From contig CAMLKG010000015.1 of assembly GCA_946480695.1 (NCBI GenBank), forward strand, positions 1-64,000: a stretch of DNA of 64,000 nucleotides, given 5' to 3'. Position numbers and translations under genes: made by a program. The first letter of the stretch is position 1, and every line of letters begins with the position of its first letter. Below are positions 9,169 to 18,320 of the stretch, piece by piece. The notes below the pieces were generated by a model, which did not search any database, had not been told where the DNA came from, and saw only the letters and a list, made by a program, of their open reading frames with translations. Origin of the DNA: an uncultured Cellvibrio sp. (lineage in GTDB: Bacteria > Pseudomonadota > Gammaproteobacteria > Pseudomonadales > Cellvibrionaceae).

Positions 9169-10140
9169 TCAGGCTAATTGATCACCGGTTTTTAATATTA
9201 TTTTCGCCAGGTCATCCGTTGCGCGAATTAACGCATCCACTATCCCGGGTTCGCGTGAGGCATGGCCCGCCTCGCGAATGATTTGCAACTCTGAACCTGG
9301 CCAGGCTTTGTGCAGCGCGTAGGCATTATCGAGCGGGCAGATAACATCGTAGCGTCCGTGGACAATAACTCCTGGAATGCCCGCCAGCTTATGGGCATCG
9401 CGCAGTATCTGGTCATGTTCCAAAAAGGCGCCATTAACGAAATAGTGGGTTTCGATGCGCGCCAGCGAAAGGGCGCGATGGGGTTCGGTGAAGGAATCCA
9501 CAACATCCTGGCAAGGTTTCAGGGTAGCGGTTCGCCCTTCCCAGCAGGCCCAGGCTTTGGCAGCGGCCATTTGCTGTATCTGGTTCTCACCGGTTAATTG
9601 ACGGTAGTAGGCCGCGATTATATCGCTGCGCTCGGCTTCGGGGACCTGGCTGACAAAATCTCCCCAATAGTCCGGAAATAAACGGCTGGCACCTGTCTGG
9701 TAAAACCATTGCAGGTCTTCGCGACGGCAGAGGAAAATCCCTCGCAGAATTAATCCGAGCACCCGCTCTGGATAAGTTTGCGCATAGACAAGGCTTAGTG
9801 TGGAGCCCCATGAGCCACCGAACAACGCCCATTTATCTATGCCCAGGGTGGTGCGGATTACTTCCATATCCTCCACAAGTTTTTGGGTGGTGTTGTTTTC
9901 CAGTTCAGCATGGGGGCGTGAGCGCCCGGCTCCACGTTGATCGAAAAGGATAATGCGGTAGACCTCCGGATCAAAAAAGCGGCGATCATATTTGCCGCAG
10001 CCGGCCCCGGGACCGCCATGTACAAATAATATGGGTATGCCATCGGGGTTTCCGGATTCATCGACATACAGTTCGTGGGGAGGTTCTACGGCAATTTCGT
10101 GACGTTGGTAAGGTTTTATCTCAGGATAAAAAATCTGCAT
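9169..10140 (-). CDS. pip: prolyl iminopeptidase (peptidase S33)
   Basis: Alpha/beta hydrolase of 323 residues that releases N-terminal proline from peptides in the cytoplasm. Visible signatures are the oxyanion motif HGGPGAGCG (41-49), FDQRGAGRS, and the nucleophile elbow GGSWGS with Ser110. The acid and base lie in HGRYDVICPL and in EAGHAS near the C-terminus. Length is normal for the short proteobacterial form. It is transcribed alone and ends at a strong terminator. The upstream 250 bases are shared with the divergent WYL regulator. Confidence 0.95.
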   Translation of the reverse strand: MQIFYPEIKPYQRHEIAVEPPHELYVDESGNPDGIPILFVHGGPGAGCGKYDRRFFDPEVYRIILFDQRGAGRSRPHAELENNTTQKLVEDMEVIRTTLGIDKWALFGGSWGSTLSLVYAQTYPERVLGLILRGIFLCRREDLQWFYQTGASRLFPDYWGDFVSQVPEAERSDIIAAYYRQLTGENQIQQMAAAKAWACWEGRTATLKPCQDVVDSFTEPHRALSLARIETHYFVNGAFLEHDQILRDAHKLAGIPGVIVHGRYDVICPLDNAYALHKAWPGSELQIIREAGHASREPGIVDALIRATDDLAKIILKTGDQLA

Positions 10141-10390
10141 AAACTCGCCTTGTTCGGGTCAATCGCATGAGAGGATGTCCGGTATAACGTCCACTAAAGG
10201 TAGCACAGGGGCTAGCTAACGCGCGGTATTTTCGCAGGGAAACGTGGAGGTGCGCCACAAATTCCCGCGCCATGGCGATTTATTATCCAGGCTGGGCAAG
10301 CTTTTTTGTGCAGCACTTTCGCCCTTCCTGCCATAAACTGTCAGGATTCTCCCTTAGCATGCCCGGAATTTTTTCGGCGAAGGAGCTTAT

Positions 10391-11116
10391 ATGCATCGCG
10401 CAGAACGCCTTTTTCAATTGACCACACTGCTACGCAACCGCCGTACTGTGCTAACTGCCCGCCAGCTTAGCGAGCACCTGCGGGTATCCGAACGGACTAT
10501 CTATCGCGATATCCAATCCCTCAGCTTGTCAGGGGTGCCTATCGAAGGTGAAGCGGGCGTGGGCTATCGCCTTTCCCATCGCTACCAGTTGCCACCGCTA
10601 ATGTTTGATCGTGAAGAGGTCGAGGCGCTGTTGCTGGGCGCACGTATGGTGAGCAGTTGGGGGGATACGGATATGGCGATTCACGCCAATCAGGCTATCC
10701 AGAAAATCCTCGCGGTCTTGCCTGATCATTTGCGCCACAGTGATGAAACCCTGCCGCTCCTGGTACCGAATATGGAAGAGGTACAAAAATACTACACGGC
10801 TCACAGCCAGCCGATGCGCGAGGCTATTCGCCGGCATTGTTGCGTGGTTATAGAGTATGTGCGCGCCGATGAGGAACACAGCTCGCGCACTATAGAGCCG
10901 CTCGGGTTGATTTTTTGGGGTAAGGTTTGGACTTTGGTCGCATGGTGCCAGTTGCGCAATGATTACCGCACGTTTCGATTGGACCGCATCCAGTCCACCC
11001 TGATTACTGACCAGGGTTTTGAAACCCACGAGCAAAAAAGCCTCAAGCACTTTTTAAATTTGATGAAAGAACGGTGCGAACAAATACCGGAAATTGCCGA
11101 CGCAGAACCGGCATAA
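10391..11116 (+). CDS. YafY-type HTH/WYL transcriptional regulator
   Basis: 241 residues. An N-terminal DeoR-like winged helix (LSEHLRVSERTIYRDIQSLS, about 26-45) binds DNA, and a WYL ligand-sensing domain (about 135-225) contains VIEYVRADEEHSSRTIEPLG and FRLDRIQ. A strong AAGGAG stands just before the ATG. The gene for 3-methyladenine glycosylase starts 16 bases after its stop, so the two are likely co-transcribed. WYL proteins often answer DNA damage or nucleic-acid signals, which fits the partner, but the ligand is unknown. Confidence 0.9.
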   Translation: MHRAERLFQLTTLLRNRRTVLTARQLSEHLRVSERTIYRDIQSLSLSGVPIEGEAGVGYRLSHRYQLPPLMFDREEVEALLLGARMVSSWGDTDMAIHANQAIQKILAVLPDHLRHSDETLPLLVPNMEEVQKYYTAHSQPMREAIRRHCCVVIEYVRADEEHSSRTIEPLGLIFWGKVWTLVAWCQLRNDYRTFRLDRIQSTLITDQGFETHEQKSLKHFLNLMKERCEQIPEIADAEPA

Positions 11117-11132
11117 CCAAACAGGAATTTAT

Positions 11133-11759
11133 ATGCCTCAAGTTGAAAAATGTCGATGCAGCTGGTGCGGGAACGATCCCCTTTACTGTGAATACCATGA
11201 CCGGGAGTGGGGCGTTCCCCTCTTTGAGGAGCGGAAGCTTTTCGAGTATTTGGTGTTGGAAGCGGCACAAGCGGGCTTATCCTGGATTACAGTATTGCGG
11301 AAACGGGAGAATTATCGCGTTGCATTTGATAATTTCGATCCGGAAAAAATCGCGCGTTACACGCCAGCGAAGGTGGAAAAATTAATGCAGAACGAAGGGA
11401 TTATTCGCAACCGCTTGAAGATTGAAAGCGCGATAAAAAATGCGAAGGCACTGCTTGCCATGAAGAAAGATGGTGAAAATTTTAGCGACTTTTTGTGGGG
11501 GTTTGTAGATCACCGACCGATACAAAATAATTTGCGCGGCCGGCAGGACGCCGTGGCCAGCACGCCTGAATCCGATGCCATGAGCAAGGCACTCAGGAAA
11601 AAGGGATTTAATTTTGTTGGCAGCACTATTTGTTACGCGTTTATGCAGGCTTGCGGTATGGTCAACGATCATTTTGTTGATTGCTACCGCCACAAGGAGT
11701 GCCAGGCATTTGCAAAAAAAACCACCAAGGGAAAATCGGCGCTGCTTAACACTCCTTAA
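11133..11759 (+). CDS. tag: DNA-3-methyladenine glycosylase I
   Basis: Base-excision repair enzyme that removes 3-methyladenine from alkylated DNA. The 208-residue product has the Tag pattern: CSWCGNDPLYCEYHDREWG at the N-terminus, FEYLVLEAAQAGLSWITVL (catalytic pocket), and C-terminal zinc ligands around NDHFVDCYRHKEC. The frame is open from 11094, but the ATG at 11133 follows ACAGGA and gives the usual family start. The earlier start would overlap the regulator gene. It probably forms a two-gene unit with the WYL regulator. Confidence 0.94.
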   Translation: MPQVEKCRCSWCGNDPLYCEYHDREWGVPLFEERKLFEYLVLEAAQAGLSWITVLRKRENYRVAFDNFDPEKIARYTPAKVEKLMQNEGIIRNRLKIESAIKNAKALLAMKKDGENFSDFLWGFVDHRPIQNNLRGRQDAVASTPESDAMSKALRKKGFNFVGSTICYAFMQACGMVNDHFVDCYRHKECQAFAKKTTKGKSALLNTP

Positions 11760-11762
11760 ATT

Positions 11763-11786
11763 GCCTGCTGCTGGCAGGCTTGTTAC
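11763..11786 (+). terminator. weak hairpin after tag
   Basis: GCCTGC/GCAGGC stem (11763-11768 with 11774-11779) right after the tag stop. Only a short, broken T-tract follows, so termination is uncertain. Confidence 0.35.
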
Positions 11787-11882
11787 CCTGCTCATTATTA
11801 TTGGGGGCAATCGACAAAGGTTCATCCCCCTGGCAAAAAACACATCCTGACTACGTTATTTTTAATCGATTGGAGTATAACG

Positions 11883-13010
11883 ATGAAGTATTCCCTGCTC
11901 GGGGTCGCCCTGTGTTTTTCGCTGGCCCTGTCCGTGGCACAGGCTAAACCTGTCAATGTTAAAACTGAAAATGGCAATATTCGCGTCAATACAATTGCTG
12001 AAGGATTGGAGAACGTATGGAGCATTGCCTTCCTGCCGGAAGGCAAGATGCTGGTGACCGAAAAACCAGGACGCATGCGCATAGTGACGCTGGAGGGCAA
12101 AGTAGGTGAACCCTTGCAAGGGCTGCCAGCTATTTACAACCAGGGGCAAGCCGGTTTGCTGGACGTAGTGCTTTCACCGGATTTCGCAACCAGCAAAAAG
12201 ATTTACTTCAGCTACTCGGAGCCGGGTGAAAAAGGCACCAATAGTACCGCAGTCAGCCATGCAATCCTCAATGGCAACAAGCTGGAAAAAGTAACGCGTA
12301 TTTTCAGCCAAAAACCCAGGATTGATTCCAACAATCATTTTGGCTCGCGTTTGGTTTGGGCCGGGGATGGAACGCTTTTTGTTACCCTGGGTGATCGCTA
12401 CAGCGAAAAAGACCAAGCCCAAACGTTGGATAACCATTTGGGCAAAGTCATTCGCATTGGCGCTGATGGCTCGGTACCGAAGGATAATCCATTTGTAAAA
12501 ACGCCGGGTGCCATGCCCGAGATTTGGTCCTATGGGCACCGCAATGTGCAGGGCGCAGCTATTAATCCACTCACAAAAAAACTGTGGACCGGTGAACATG
12601 GTCCGCAGGGCGGAGATGAATTAAACATTGATGAGGCCGCAAAAAATTATGGCTGGCCGGTTATTACCTACGGTGAAAATTATGGCGGCGGAAAAATTGG
12701 GGAGGGTACTCACAAAGAGGGTATGGAGCAACCCGTCTATAAATGGGTACCTTCAATTGCTACTGCGGGATTTATTTTTTACACGGGCGAAAAATTTCCC
12801 CAATGGAAAAATAATATCCTGCTAACCAGTTTGCGTGAGCAAACATTGGTGCGCCTGGTTTTGGATGGCGACAAAATCATTAAAGAAGAGCGACTGCTAA
12901 AAAATGAAGTGGGGCAACGCTTGCGCTCGGTGGTGCAAGGGCCGGACGGTTTAATTTATCTGGCAACTGATGAAAGCGATGGCAAGATATTGCAATTATC
13001 ACCACAGTAG
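11883..13010 (+). CDS. PQQ-dependent soluble aldose dehydrogenase (GSDH/YliI type)
   Basis: Periplasmic six-bladed propeller enzyme that oxidises sugars with pyrroloquinoline quinone, 375 residues. A signal peptide is cleaved at AQA/K (21/22). Family wording includes LENVWSIAFLPEGKMLVTEK, YSYGHRNVQG-like IWSYGHRNVQGAAINP, WTGEHGPQGGDELN and the C-terminal GPDGLIYLATDES. No PQQ biosynthesis genes are in the window. It is monocistronic, with its own terminator downstream. Close relatives of YliI act on several aldoses, so the substrate is not fixed by sequence. Confidence 0.9.
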   Translation: MKYSLLGVALCFSLALSVAQAKPVNVKTENGNIRVNTIAEGLENVWSIAFLPEGKMLVTEKPGRMRIVTLEGKVGEPLQGLPAIYNQGQAGLLDVVLSPDFATSKKIYFSYSEPGEKGTNSTAVSHAILNGNKLEKVTRIFSQKPRIDSNNHFGSRLVWAGDGTLFVTLGDRYSEKDQAQTLDNHLGKVIRIGADGSVPKDNPFVKTPGAMPEIWSYGHRNVQGAAINPLTKKLWTGEHGPQGGDELNIDEAAKNYGWPVITYGENYGGGKIGEGTHKEGMEQPVYKWVPSIATAGFIFYTGEKFPQWKNNILLTSLREQTLVRLVLDGDKIIKEERLLKNEVGQRLRSVVQGPDGLIYLATDESDGKILQLSPQ

Positions 13011-13023
13011 TTGATCAAAAAAT

Positions 13024-13047
13024 TCCCGCATAAGCGGGATTTTTTTA
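13024..13047 (+). terminator. rho-independent terminator
   Basis: TCCCGC (13024-13029), loop ATAA, GCGGGA (13034-13039), then eight T residues. It ends the sugar dehydrogenase transcript. Confidence 0.88.
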
Positions 13048-13051
13048 TTGA

Positions 13052-13456
13052 ATGAACGTCATGGCGACAGATTTATTATTTGTTTATGGCACCTTGCGGC
13101 GTGATTGTCCGACTGGCGCCCATCAAAAATACTTGGCCGATGCTGAATTTGTCTGCACCGCCAATGTGCGCGGGAAACTCTATCAGGTAAGTTACTATCC
13201 GGCATTGGTAATTGACGATACACGTCCGTATACCGTCAAGGGCGAAATTTATCGTTTGTCCGGTAGCTGGCAATTAACAGCGTTGGATGCCTACGAAGAA
13301 TGCTCCTACCCCGCATTGCCCGGCCAGGAATATCGGCGGTGCCTGATCCAGGCGGAAGTGGGCAACGGCGGGTTAGTCAATGCCTGGGTGTACGCATACC
13401 AGCGGTGTTTGGATAACTTGCCACTGATTGAATCGGGTGATTTTCTAAACCCTTAA
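13052..13456 (+). CDS. gamma-glutamylcyclotransferase-like (AIG2/YtfP) protein
   Basis: 134 residues. The N-terminal FVYGTLRRD is the hallmark loop of the GGCT/AIG2 fold; VKGEIYRLSG and LDAYEECSYPALPGQEYRR follow, with the Glu of the DAYE segment in the expected catalytic position. Members act on gamma-glutamyl amines or peptides, and the exact substrate is unknown. The first ATG (13052) and the ATG at 13061 are both possible; neither has a clear ribosome-binding site. The gene begins five bases after the preceding terminator. Confidence 0.85.
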   Translation: MNVMATDLLFVYGTLRRDCPTGAHQKYLADAEFVCTANVRGKLYQVSYYPALVIDDTRPYTVKGEIYRLSGSWQLTALDAYEECSYPALPGQEYRRCLIQAEVGNGGLVNAWVYAYQRCLDNLPLIESGDFLNP

Positions 13457-13565
13457 GGCGATACGCATTGCATCCGTAAAATAATCCCAACTTCCCAGCC
13501 ATCCGCAGCGAATGCAGATATACTTGGCCCCGGTTTAATCCATCACCATTTTCCTGGAGTATTTC

Positions 13566-14588
13566 ATGAGCCGCTTTACTGCGTTGAACTACGATATAGA
13601 TCCTGTATTTCATGCGGCAAACCGACCCACACCGCGTATAGGTGTACTGCTCGTCAATTTGGGCACACCCGATGAGCCCACCCCATCGGCATTGCGTCGC
13701 TACCTCGCCGAGTTTTTGTCAGATCCACGTGTAATAGAGATACCAAAAATCGTATGGCAATGCGTATTGCATGGCATTATTTTGCGCACCCGCCCCAAAA
13801 AATCAGCCGCTCTCTACCGCGGGATATGGACGAGTGAAGGATCTCCGTTGTTGGTGATCAGTAAACAACAACAAACTGCAATCCAGGAGCAGCTCGGCAG
13901 TGGCTATAGCGTTAAATTGGGAATGCGCTATGGCAACCCATCAATTGCCAGCGCCTTGCGCGAATTGCAAGCAGAGGGAGTGCGCAAGATTGTTATCTTG
14001 CCCCTTTATCCGCAGTATGCGGGTCCGACAACAGGATCTATCTTTGATGCGGTTTCCAACGAATTAAAGCGTTGGCGCTGGGTTCCGGAATTGCACTTTA
14101 TTAACAATTATTGTGACTATCCCCTGTACATTGACGCCTTGGCTAATTCAGTGCAGGAGCATATTGAGAAAAACGGCAAGCCGCAAAAAATTATTTTTTC
14201 CTATCACGGTACACCAAAGCGCAACCTGGAATCAGGTGATCCCTATTATTGCCTTTGCATAAAAACCACGCGCCTGGTTGCAGAAAAATTGAATTTGGAT
14301 AAAGGCGATTGCATAACCAGTTTTCAATCGCGATTCGGTTATGCGGAATGGCTGAAACCTTATACTGACGATACGCTGAAAAACCTGCCGGGGGAGGGAA
14401 TCAGAAATGTCGCCATTCTATCGCCCGCATTCAGTGCAGACTGTTTGGAAACACTGGAGGAGTTGGCGGTGGAAAATCGCCATGTTTTTTTAGATGCCGG
14501 AGGTGAACAATATGAATACATTCCCGCATTAAATACTCGTGCGGATCACATTTTGGCGCTTGTTAACCTGATAAAGCAAAGCACTTAA
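13566..14588 (+). CDS. hemH: ferrochelatase
   Basis: Inserts ferrous iron into protoporphyrin IX, the last step of haem synthesis; 340 residues. Conserved parts are GVLLVNLGTPDEPT near the N-terminus, LYPQYAGPTTGS, the metal-ligand segment SYHGTPKRN with the catalytic His, and FQSRFGYAEWLKPYTD followed by the acidic SADCLETLEEL. The ribosome-binding site is CTGGAG before the ATG. It is transcribed alone between two unrelated genes. Confidence 0.97.
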   Translation: MSRFTALNYDIDPVFHAANRPTPRIGVLLVNLGTPDEPTPSALRRYLAEFLSDPRVIEIPKIVWQCVLHGIILRTRPKKSAALYRGIWTSEGSPLLVISKQQQTAIQEQLGSGYSVKLGMRYGNPSIASALRELQAEGVRKIVILPLYPQYAGPTTGSIFDAVSNELKRWRWVPELHFINNYCDYPLYIDALANSVQEHIEKNGKPQKIIFSYHGTPKRNLESGDPYYCLCIKTTRLVAEKLNLDKGDCITSFQSRFGYAEWLKPYTDDTLKNLPGEGIRNVAILSPAFSADCLETLEELAVENRHVFLDAGGEQYEYIPALNTRADHILALVNLIKQST

Positions 14589-14655
14589 TCCAAGGTTCAT
14601 AATATATTGCTACACTCTCGTTTTAATTTATTATCCAACAAGGAAATTATCAGCT

Positions 14656-15210
14656 ATGAAAAAATATCTATCTTCTTTGATTGCCGCCGGTATCTTTGCG
14701 TTACCTGCTGTGGCAATGGCCGGTGATGAGAGCGGTCTCTATTTCGGCGGCAGCATCGGCCAGTCTGCTATCGACGCGCGCGTAAGCGATGTAAATTTTG
14801 ACATCAATTATGACGACGACGCCAACGCCTACAAAGTATTAGTCGGTTACAACTTCGGCCTGATTCCGTTAATTGATTTGGCTGTGGAAGCGGACTATCG
14901 TGATTTCGGCACCTTTAAAAATGGCCCTAATAATATTGAATCGGATGTTACTGCGGTTGATGTCTATGGCCTTGCCGGGGTGAACCTGGGGCCAATCGGG
15001 CTCTTCGCTAAGGTCGGTTATTCGGATGCCGATGTGGATCAGGTTATCAATGATCAAAAATTCACAGCATCGGAAAGCAGCAATACCTACGGTATTGGTG
15101 CGCGGGTTCAATTGGGTTCCTTCGCGGTGCGTGCAGAATATGAAGAATTTGATGTAGACAACATTGATGATTTAAATATGTGGTCTATCGGCGCAACGGT
15201 GACCTTTTAA
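14656..15210 (+). CDS. small outer-membrane beta-barrel protein (OmpA/opacity-like)
   Basis: 184 residues with a signal peptide cleaved at AMA/G (22/23). The remainder is alternating amphipathic strands (GLYFGGSIGQS, NAYKVLVGYNFG, DLAVEADYRDFG, VYGLAGVNLG, GLFAKVGYSDA, TYGIGARVQLGSFAVRAEYEEF) ending in WSIGATVTF with a C-terminal Phe, as expected for an eight-stranded OmpA-like barrel. No periplasmic domain follows. It may contribute to envelope stability or adhesion; the role is unknown. AAGGAAAT precedes the ATG and a terminator follows. Confidence 0.85.
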   Translation: MKKYLSSLIAAGIFALPAVAMAGDESGLYFGGSIGQSAIDARVSDVNFDINYDDDANAYKVLVGYNFGLIPLIDLAVEADYRDFGTFKNGPNNIESDVTAVDVYGLAGVNLGPIGLFAKVGYSDADVDQVINDQKFTASESSNTYGIGARVQLGSFAVRAEYEEFDVDNIDDLNMWSIGATVTF

Positions 15211-15225
15211 TCCACGCTTGATTCG

Positions 15226-15256
15226 GCCCGCAATTCCTAATAATTGCGGGCTTTTT
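15226..15256 (+). terminator. rho-independent terminator
   Basis: GCCCGCAATT (15226-15235), loop CCTAAT, AATTGCGGGC (15242-15251), then TTTTTA. Confidence 0.88.
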
Positions 15257-15287
15257 ATATCGATGCCGGTCCGTTTGATTTAAATGC

Positions 15288-16100
15288 CTAATGGTTGCTG
15301 CCCAAAACGACGTAGAGCATTTGCGCAGATAGCGAGACCAGTAGCAACGCAAATAATTTTTTTAATAAACCCGTTTTTAAGCGATGTGCCAATGTCGCTC
15401 CCAGCGGAGCGGTAAAAAAACTCATACTCGCCATGGCAAGCACCGCGGGCCAGTACACATAACCCAGTGTGTAATCGGGCAGATTATTTAAACCCAAACC
15501 ATTCAGGATATAACCCAGCGCTCCGGATAAGGCGATGGGCAAACCCACTGCAGCAGATGTGCCAATTGCTATGGGCAAACTGATATTGCACCACACCAGG
15601 AAAGGTACCGTTAATGTGCCGCCGCCAATCGCCACTAATGCAGAAATAATACCGATCCCCGTTCCTGTCGAACTCAGCCCTAGAGTTCCCGGTAATTGCC
15701 GGGAGGCTTTGGGTTTGCGGTCGATCACCATTTGCAATGCGATAAATGCCATGAAGCCAGAAAAGAAAATCGCCAGCGGTGGTGCGGGTAAAAAACTGGC
15801 GAGGAAGGTTCCGGCAAAGGTCCCGATTAAAATTCCTGGCGTAATTTTAATGACCACAGACCACATTACGGCGCGGTGCTGGTGATGCGCACGCAAACTC
15901 GCCATTGCGGTCGGTACTATTGCCGCCATAGATGTTGCCAGCGCCATATGCAACACATGTTCGGCGGGGAATTGCTGTCGGGCGAATAAAAAAGTAAGCA
16001 CGGGTACCATAATGCCGCCGCCGCCAATACCAAACAGCCCGGCAAAAATGCCGGTGACCGCCCCGAGCACAAAAAAATAAAACAGAAGGGAAAAATCCAT
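15288..16100 (-). CDS. TSUP-family membrane permease (TauE/SafE)
   Basis: 270 residues with about eight transmembrane helices in two homologous halves. Each half starts with the glycine-rich turn typical of the family (GLFGIGGGGIMVPVLTFLF near residue 25; VAIGGGTLTVPFLVWC near 160). TSUP carriers move small organosulfur or organic anions such as sulfite or sulfoacetate across the inner membrane. No sulfonate metabolism genes are next to it, so the substrate is open. It is a single gene. A palindrome just upstream of the ATG may be its control site. Confidence 0.88.
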   Translation of the reverse strand: MDFSLLFYFFVLGAVTGIFAGLFGIGGGGIMVPVLTFLFARQQFPAEHVLHMALATSMAAIVPTAMASLRAHHQHRAVMWSVVIKITPGILIGTFAGTFLASFLPAPPLAIFFSGFMAFIALQMVIDRKPKASRQLPGTLGLSSTGTGIGIISALVAIGGGTLTVPFLVWCNISLPIAIGTSAAVGLPIALSGALGYILNGLGLNNLPDYTLGYVYWPAVLAMASMSFFTAPLGATLAHRLKTGLLKKLFALLLVSLSAQMLYVVLGSNH

Positions 16101-16112
16101 ACATAAAAACCC

Positions 16113-16126
16113 GATAAAGCTTTATC
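16113..16126. promoter_or_regulatory. palindrome before the TSUP gene
   Basis: GATAAAGCTTTATC is a perfect 14-base palindrome 13 bases upstream of the permease start. A related GATAAAGC recurs at 16142. This position suits an operator, but the regulator is unknown. Confidence 0.35.
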
Positions 16127-16269
16127 AAAAAATTGTTTAATTGATAAAGCCTTTAGATAAGCGGGATTATAGCCTTCATACTGGTGTACATACGCCTCTA
16201 TTTGTTTTCGTAGACCGTTTTGCTACCGAGTGTTTTGATTCAATCATCAATAATGCCTTTATAACGCGC

Positions 16270-16302
16270 AAAAAAAATCCCCATCGTTTTTACGCTGGGG
16301 AT
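16270..16302 (-). terminator. rho-independent terminator after typA
   Basis: Minus-strand stem ATCCCCA/TGGGGAT (16296-16302 with 16277-16283), followed by seven T residues. It lies 26 bases past the typA stop. Confidence 0.82.
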
Positions 16303-16327
16303 GTTATTCGGTTATTGCATCGATACC

Positions 16328-18154
16328 TTACGCTTTTTTGCCGCGCTTGCGCTCGTTTTCAGTGAGCAACTTTTTACGAATGCGGATGCTTTGCGGTGTG
16401 ACTTCCACCAGCTCGTCATCCTCGATAAATTCCAGCGCTTGCTCCAATGTGTGACGGATCGGAGGTGTTAACACGACGGCCTCGTCAGTGCCCGATGCGC
16501 GAATATTGGTAAGCTGCTTGGCTTTGGTCGGGTTAACCACCAGGTCGTTATCGCGCGAATGAATACCCACGATTTGGCCTTCATAGATTTCAACGCCTGG
16601 GCCGAGGAATAAACGGCCGCGCTCTTGCAACATATTAAGTGCATAAGCGAGGGTTTTCCCAGCCACCATCGACACCAGTACGCCATTTTGGCGCTTGGCT
16701 ACTTCGCCCTGCTTAACCGGGCCGTAGTGGTCAAAAATACTGGTCATGATGCCGGAACCGGACGTCATGGTAAGGAATTGACCGCGGAAGCCAATCAACC
16801 CGCGCGACGGGCATAAGAATTCCAATTTGATACGACCCTTGCCATCCGGCTCCATATTGGTCAACTCGCCTTTGCGAAGGCCAAGTTCCTCCATCACTTT
16901 GCCTTGATGGTGTTCTTCCACATCAATTACCACCTGCTCGTAAGGCTCGTGGATTTCCCCATCGACGACTTTCTGGATAACCTCAGGACGTGATACGCCA
17001 AGTTCGTAACCTTCACGGCGCATATTTTCAATCAATACCGACAGGTGCAATTCGCCGCGACCGGATACTTTGAATTTATCCGGTGTATCACCTTGCTCAA
17101 CACGTAATGCAACGTTGTGAATCAGCTCCTGATCCAGGCGGTCTTTAATATTGCGGCTGGTTACGTATTTGCCTTCTTTCCCGGCGAAGGGTGAGTCGTT
17201 TACTTGGAAGGTCATACTCACGGTTGGCTCGTCGATAGAGAGTGGCGGTAACGCCTCAATCGCATCGGGGCTGCACAAGGTATCGGAAATGCCGAGTTTA
17301 TCCACACCGGTAATACACACGATATCGCCCGCATACGCGCGATCTGTTTCAATGCGTTGCAAACCGTGATAGCCCATTACTTGCAACACCTTGGCTTTAC
17401 GTTGTTCGCCTGTTGGTGTTACTACGATGATTTGTTGGTTGGGTGCCAGGCTACCGCGCTTGATGCGGCCGATACCAATTACACCTACGTAGCTGTTGTA
17501 ATCCAGGGCAGAAATCTGCATTTGGAAGGGGCCATCCAGATCAACTACCGGTGGTTTCACTTTATCCACAATCATCTGGAACAGCGGAGTCATGTCTTCC
17601 TTGATGTCATCTGGATCAAGGCCGGCAACACCGTTCAGGGCTGAGGCATAAACCACCGGGAAATCCAGTTGTTCTTCGGTCGCGCCAAGGCGGTCGAACA
17701 AATCAAATACCTGGTCAATTACCCATTCCGGGCGCGCACCTGGGCGGTCAATTTTATTGATTACGACTATTGGGTTCAGGCCTTGCTCGAAAGCTTTGGA
17801 TGTCACGAAACGGGTTTGCGGCATGGGGCCGCCCACGGCGTCCACAATCAGCAATACAGAATCCACCATCGACAACACGCGCTCCACCTCACCGCCGAAG
17901 TCGGCGTGGCCCGGTGTATCCACGATGTTGATACGGTAATCATTCCACTTGATGGCGGTATTCTTCGCCAGAATGGTAATGCCGCGCTCGCGTTCCTGGT
18001 CGTTACTGTCCATGATCAGGTCGCCGCTGTCATCGCGGCGATCCAGGGTGCCGGATTGACGCAACAACTGGTCAACCATAGAGGTTTTACCGTGGTCAAC
18101 GTGGGCGATAATCGCAATATTGCGCAGTTTTTCGATAGCTGATTGATCTGTCAC
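16328..18154 (-). CDS. typA: ribosome-binding GTPase TypA/BipA
   Basis: Translational GTPase of 608 residues that acts on 50S assembly and stress adaptation. G1 motif [32 protein letters not shown] (G3) and [13 protein letters not shown] (G4) are all present, followed by EF-G-like domains and the BipA C-terminal domain. The frame is open to an ATG at 18250, but the extra 32 residues are unlike the family. GTG at 18154 gives [24 protein letters not shown], the usual start, with AAGAG upstream. The order typA-thiI-(insert)-glnA matches the Pseudomonas order apart from the insertion. Confidence 0.96.
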   Translation of the reverse strand: MTDQSAIEKLRNIAIIAHVDHGKTSMVDQLLRQSGTLDRRDDSGDLIMDSNDQERERGITILAKNTAIKWNDYRINIVDTPGHADFGGEVERVLSMVDSVLLIVDAVGGPMPQTRFVTSKAFEQGLNPIVVINKIDRPGARPEWVIDQVFDLFDRLGATEEQLDFPVVYASALNGVAGLDPDDIKEDMTPLFQMIVDKVKPPVVDLDGPFQMQISALDYNSYVGVIGIGRIKRGSLAPNQQIIVVTPTGEQRKAKVLQVMGYHGLQRIETDRAYAGDIVCITGVDKLGISDTLCSPDAIEALPPLSIDEPTVSMTFQVNDSPFAGKEGKYVTSRNIKDRLDQELIHNVALRVEQGDTPDKFKVSGRGELHLSVLIENMRREGYELGVSRPEVIQKVVDGEIHEPYEQVVIDVEEHHQGKVMEELGLRKGELTNMEPDGKGRIKLEFLCPSRGLIGFRGQFLTMTSGSGIMTSIFDHYGPVKQGEVAKRQNGVLVSMVAGKTLAYALNMLQERGRLFLGPGVEIYEGQIVGIHSRDNDLVVNPTKAKQLTNIRASGTDEAVVLTPPIRHTLEQALEFIEDDELVEVTPQSIRIRKKLLTENERKRGKKA

Positions 18155-18320
18155 TGTGGGGTTTCTCTTGGGTATGCGCCTTAACAGGCTAAAGGGGATG
18201 CGTAAAAAGGCGCGCATTATACTCATCTCTGCATGGCTCGGATATGACAATCCCTTCCAGATTGATGATTTTTTGTTCGCCCAACCCCCGTCCGGGCTTA
18301 TCGTCTATTAACAAGGCCGG

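Noticed and set aside
18155..18250. N-terminal extension of TypA from ATG 18250
   Set aside because: The 32 extra residues are Arg-rich and unlike TypA; GTG 18154 gives the standard N-terminus.
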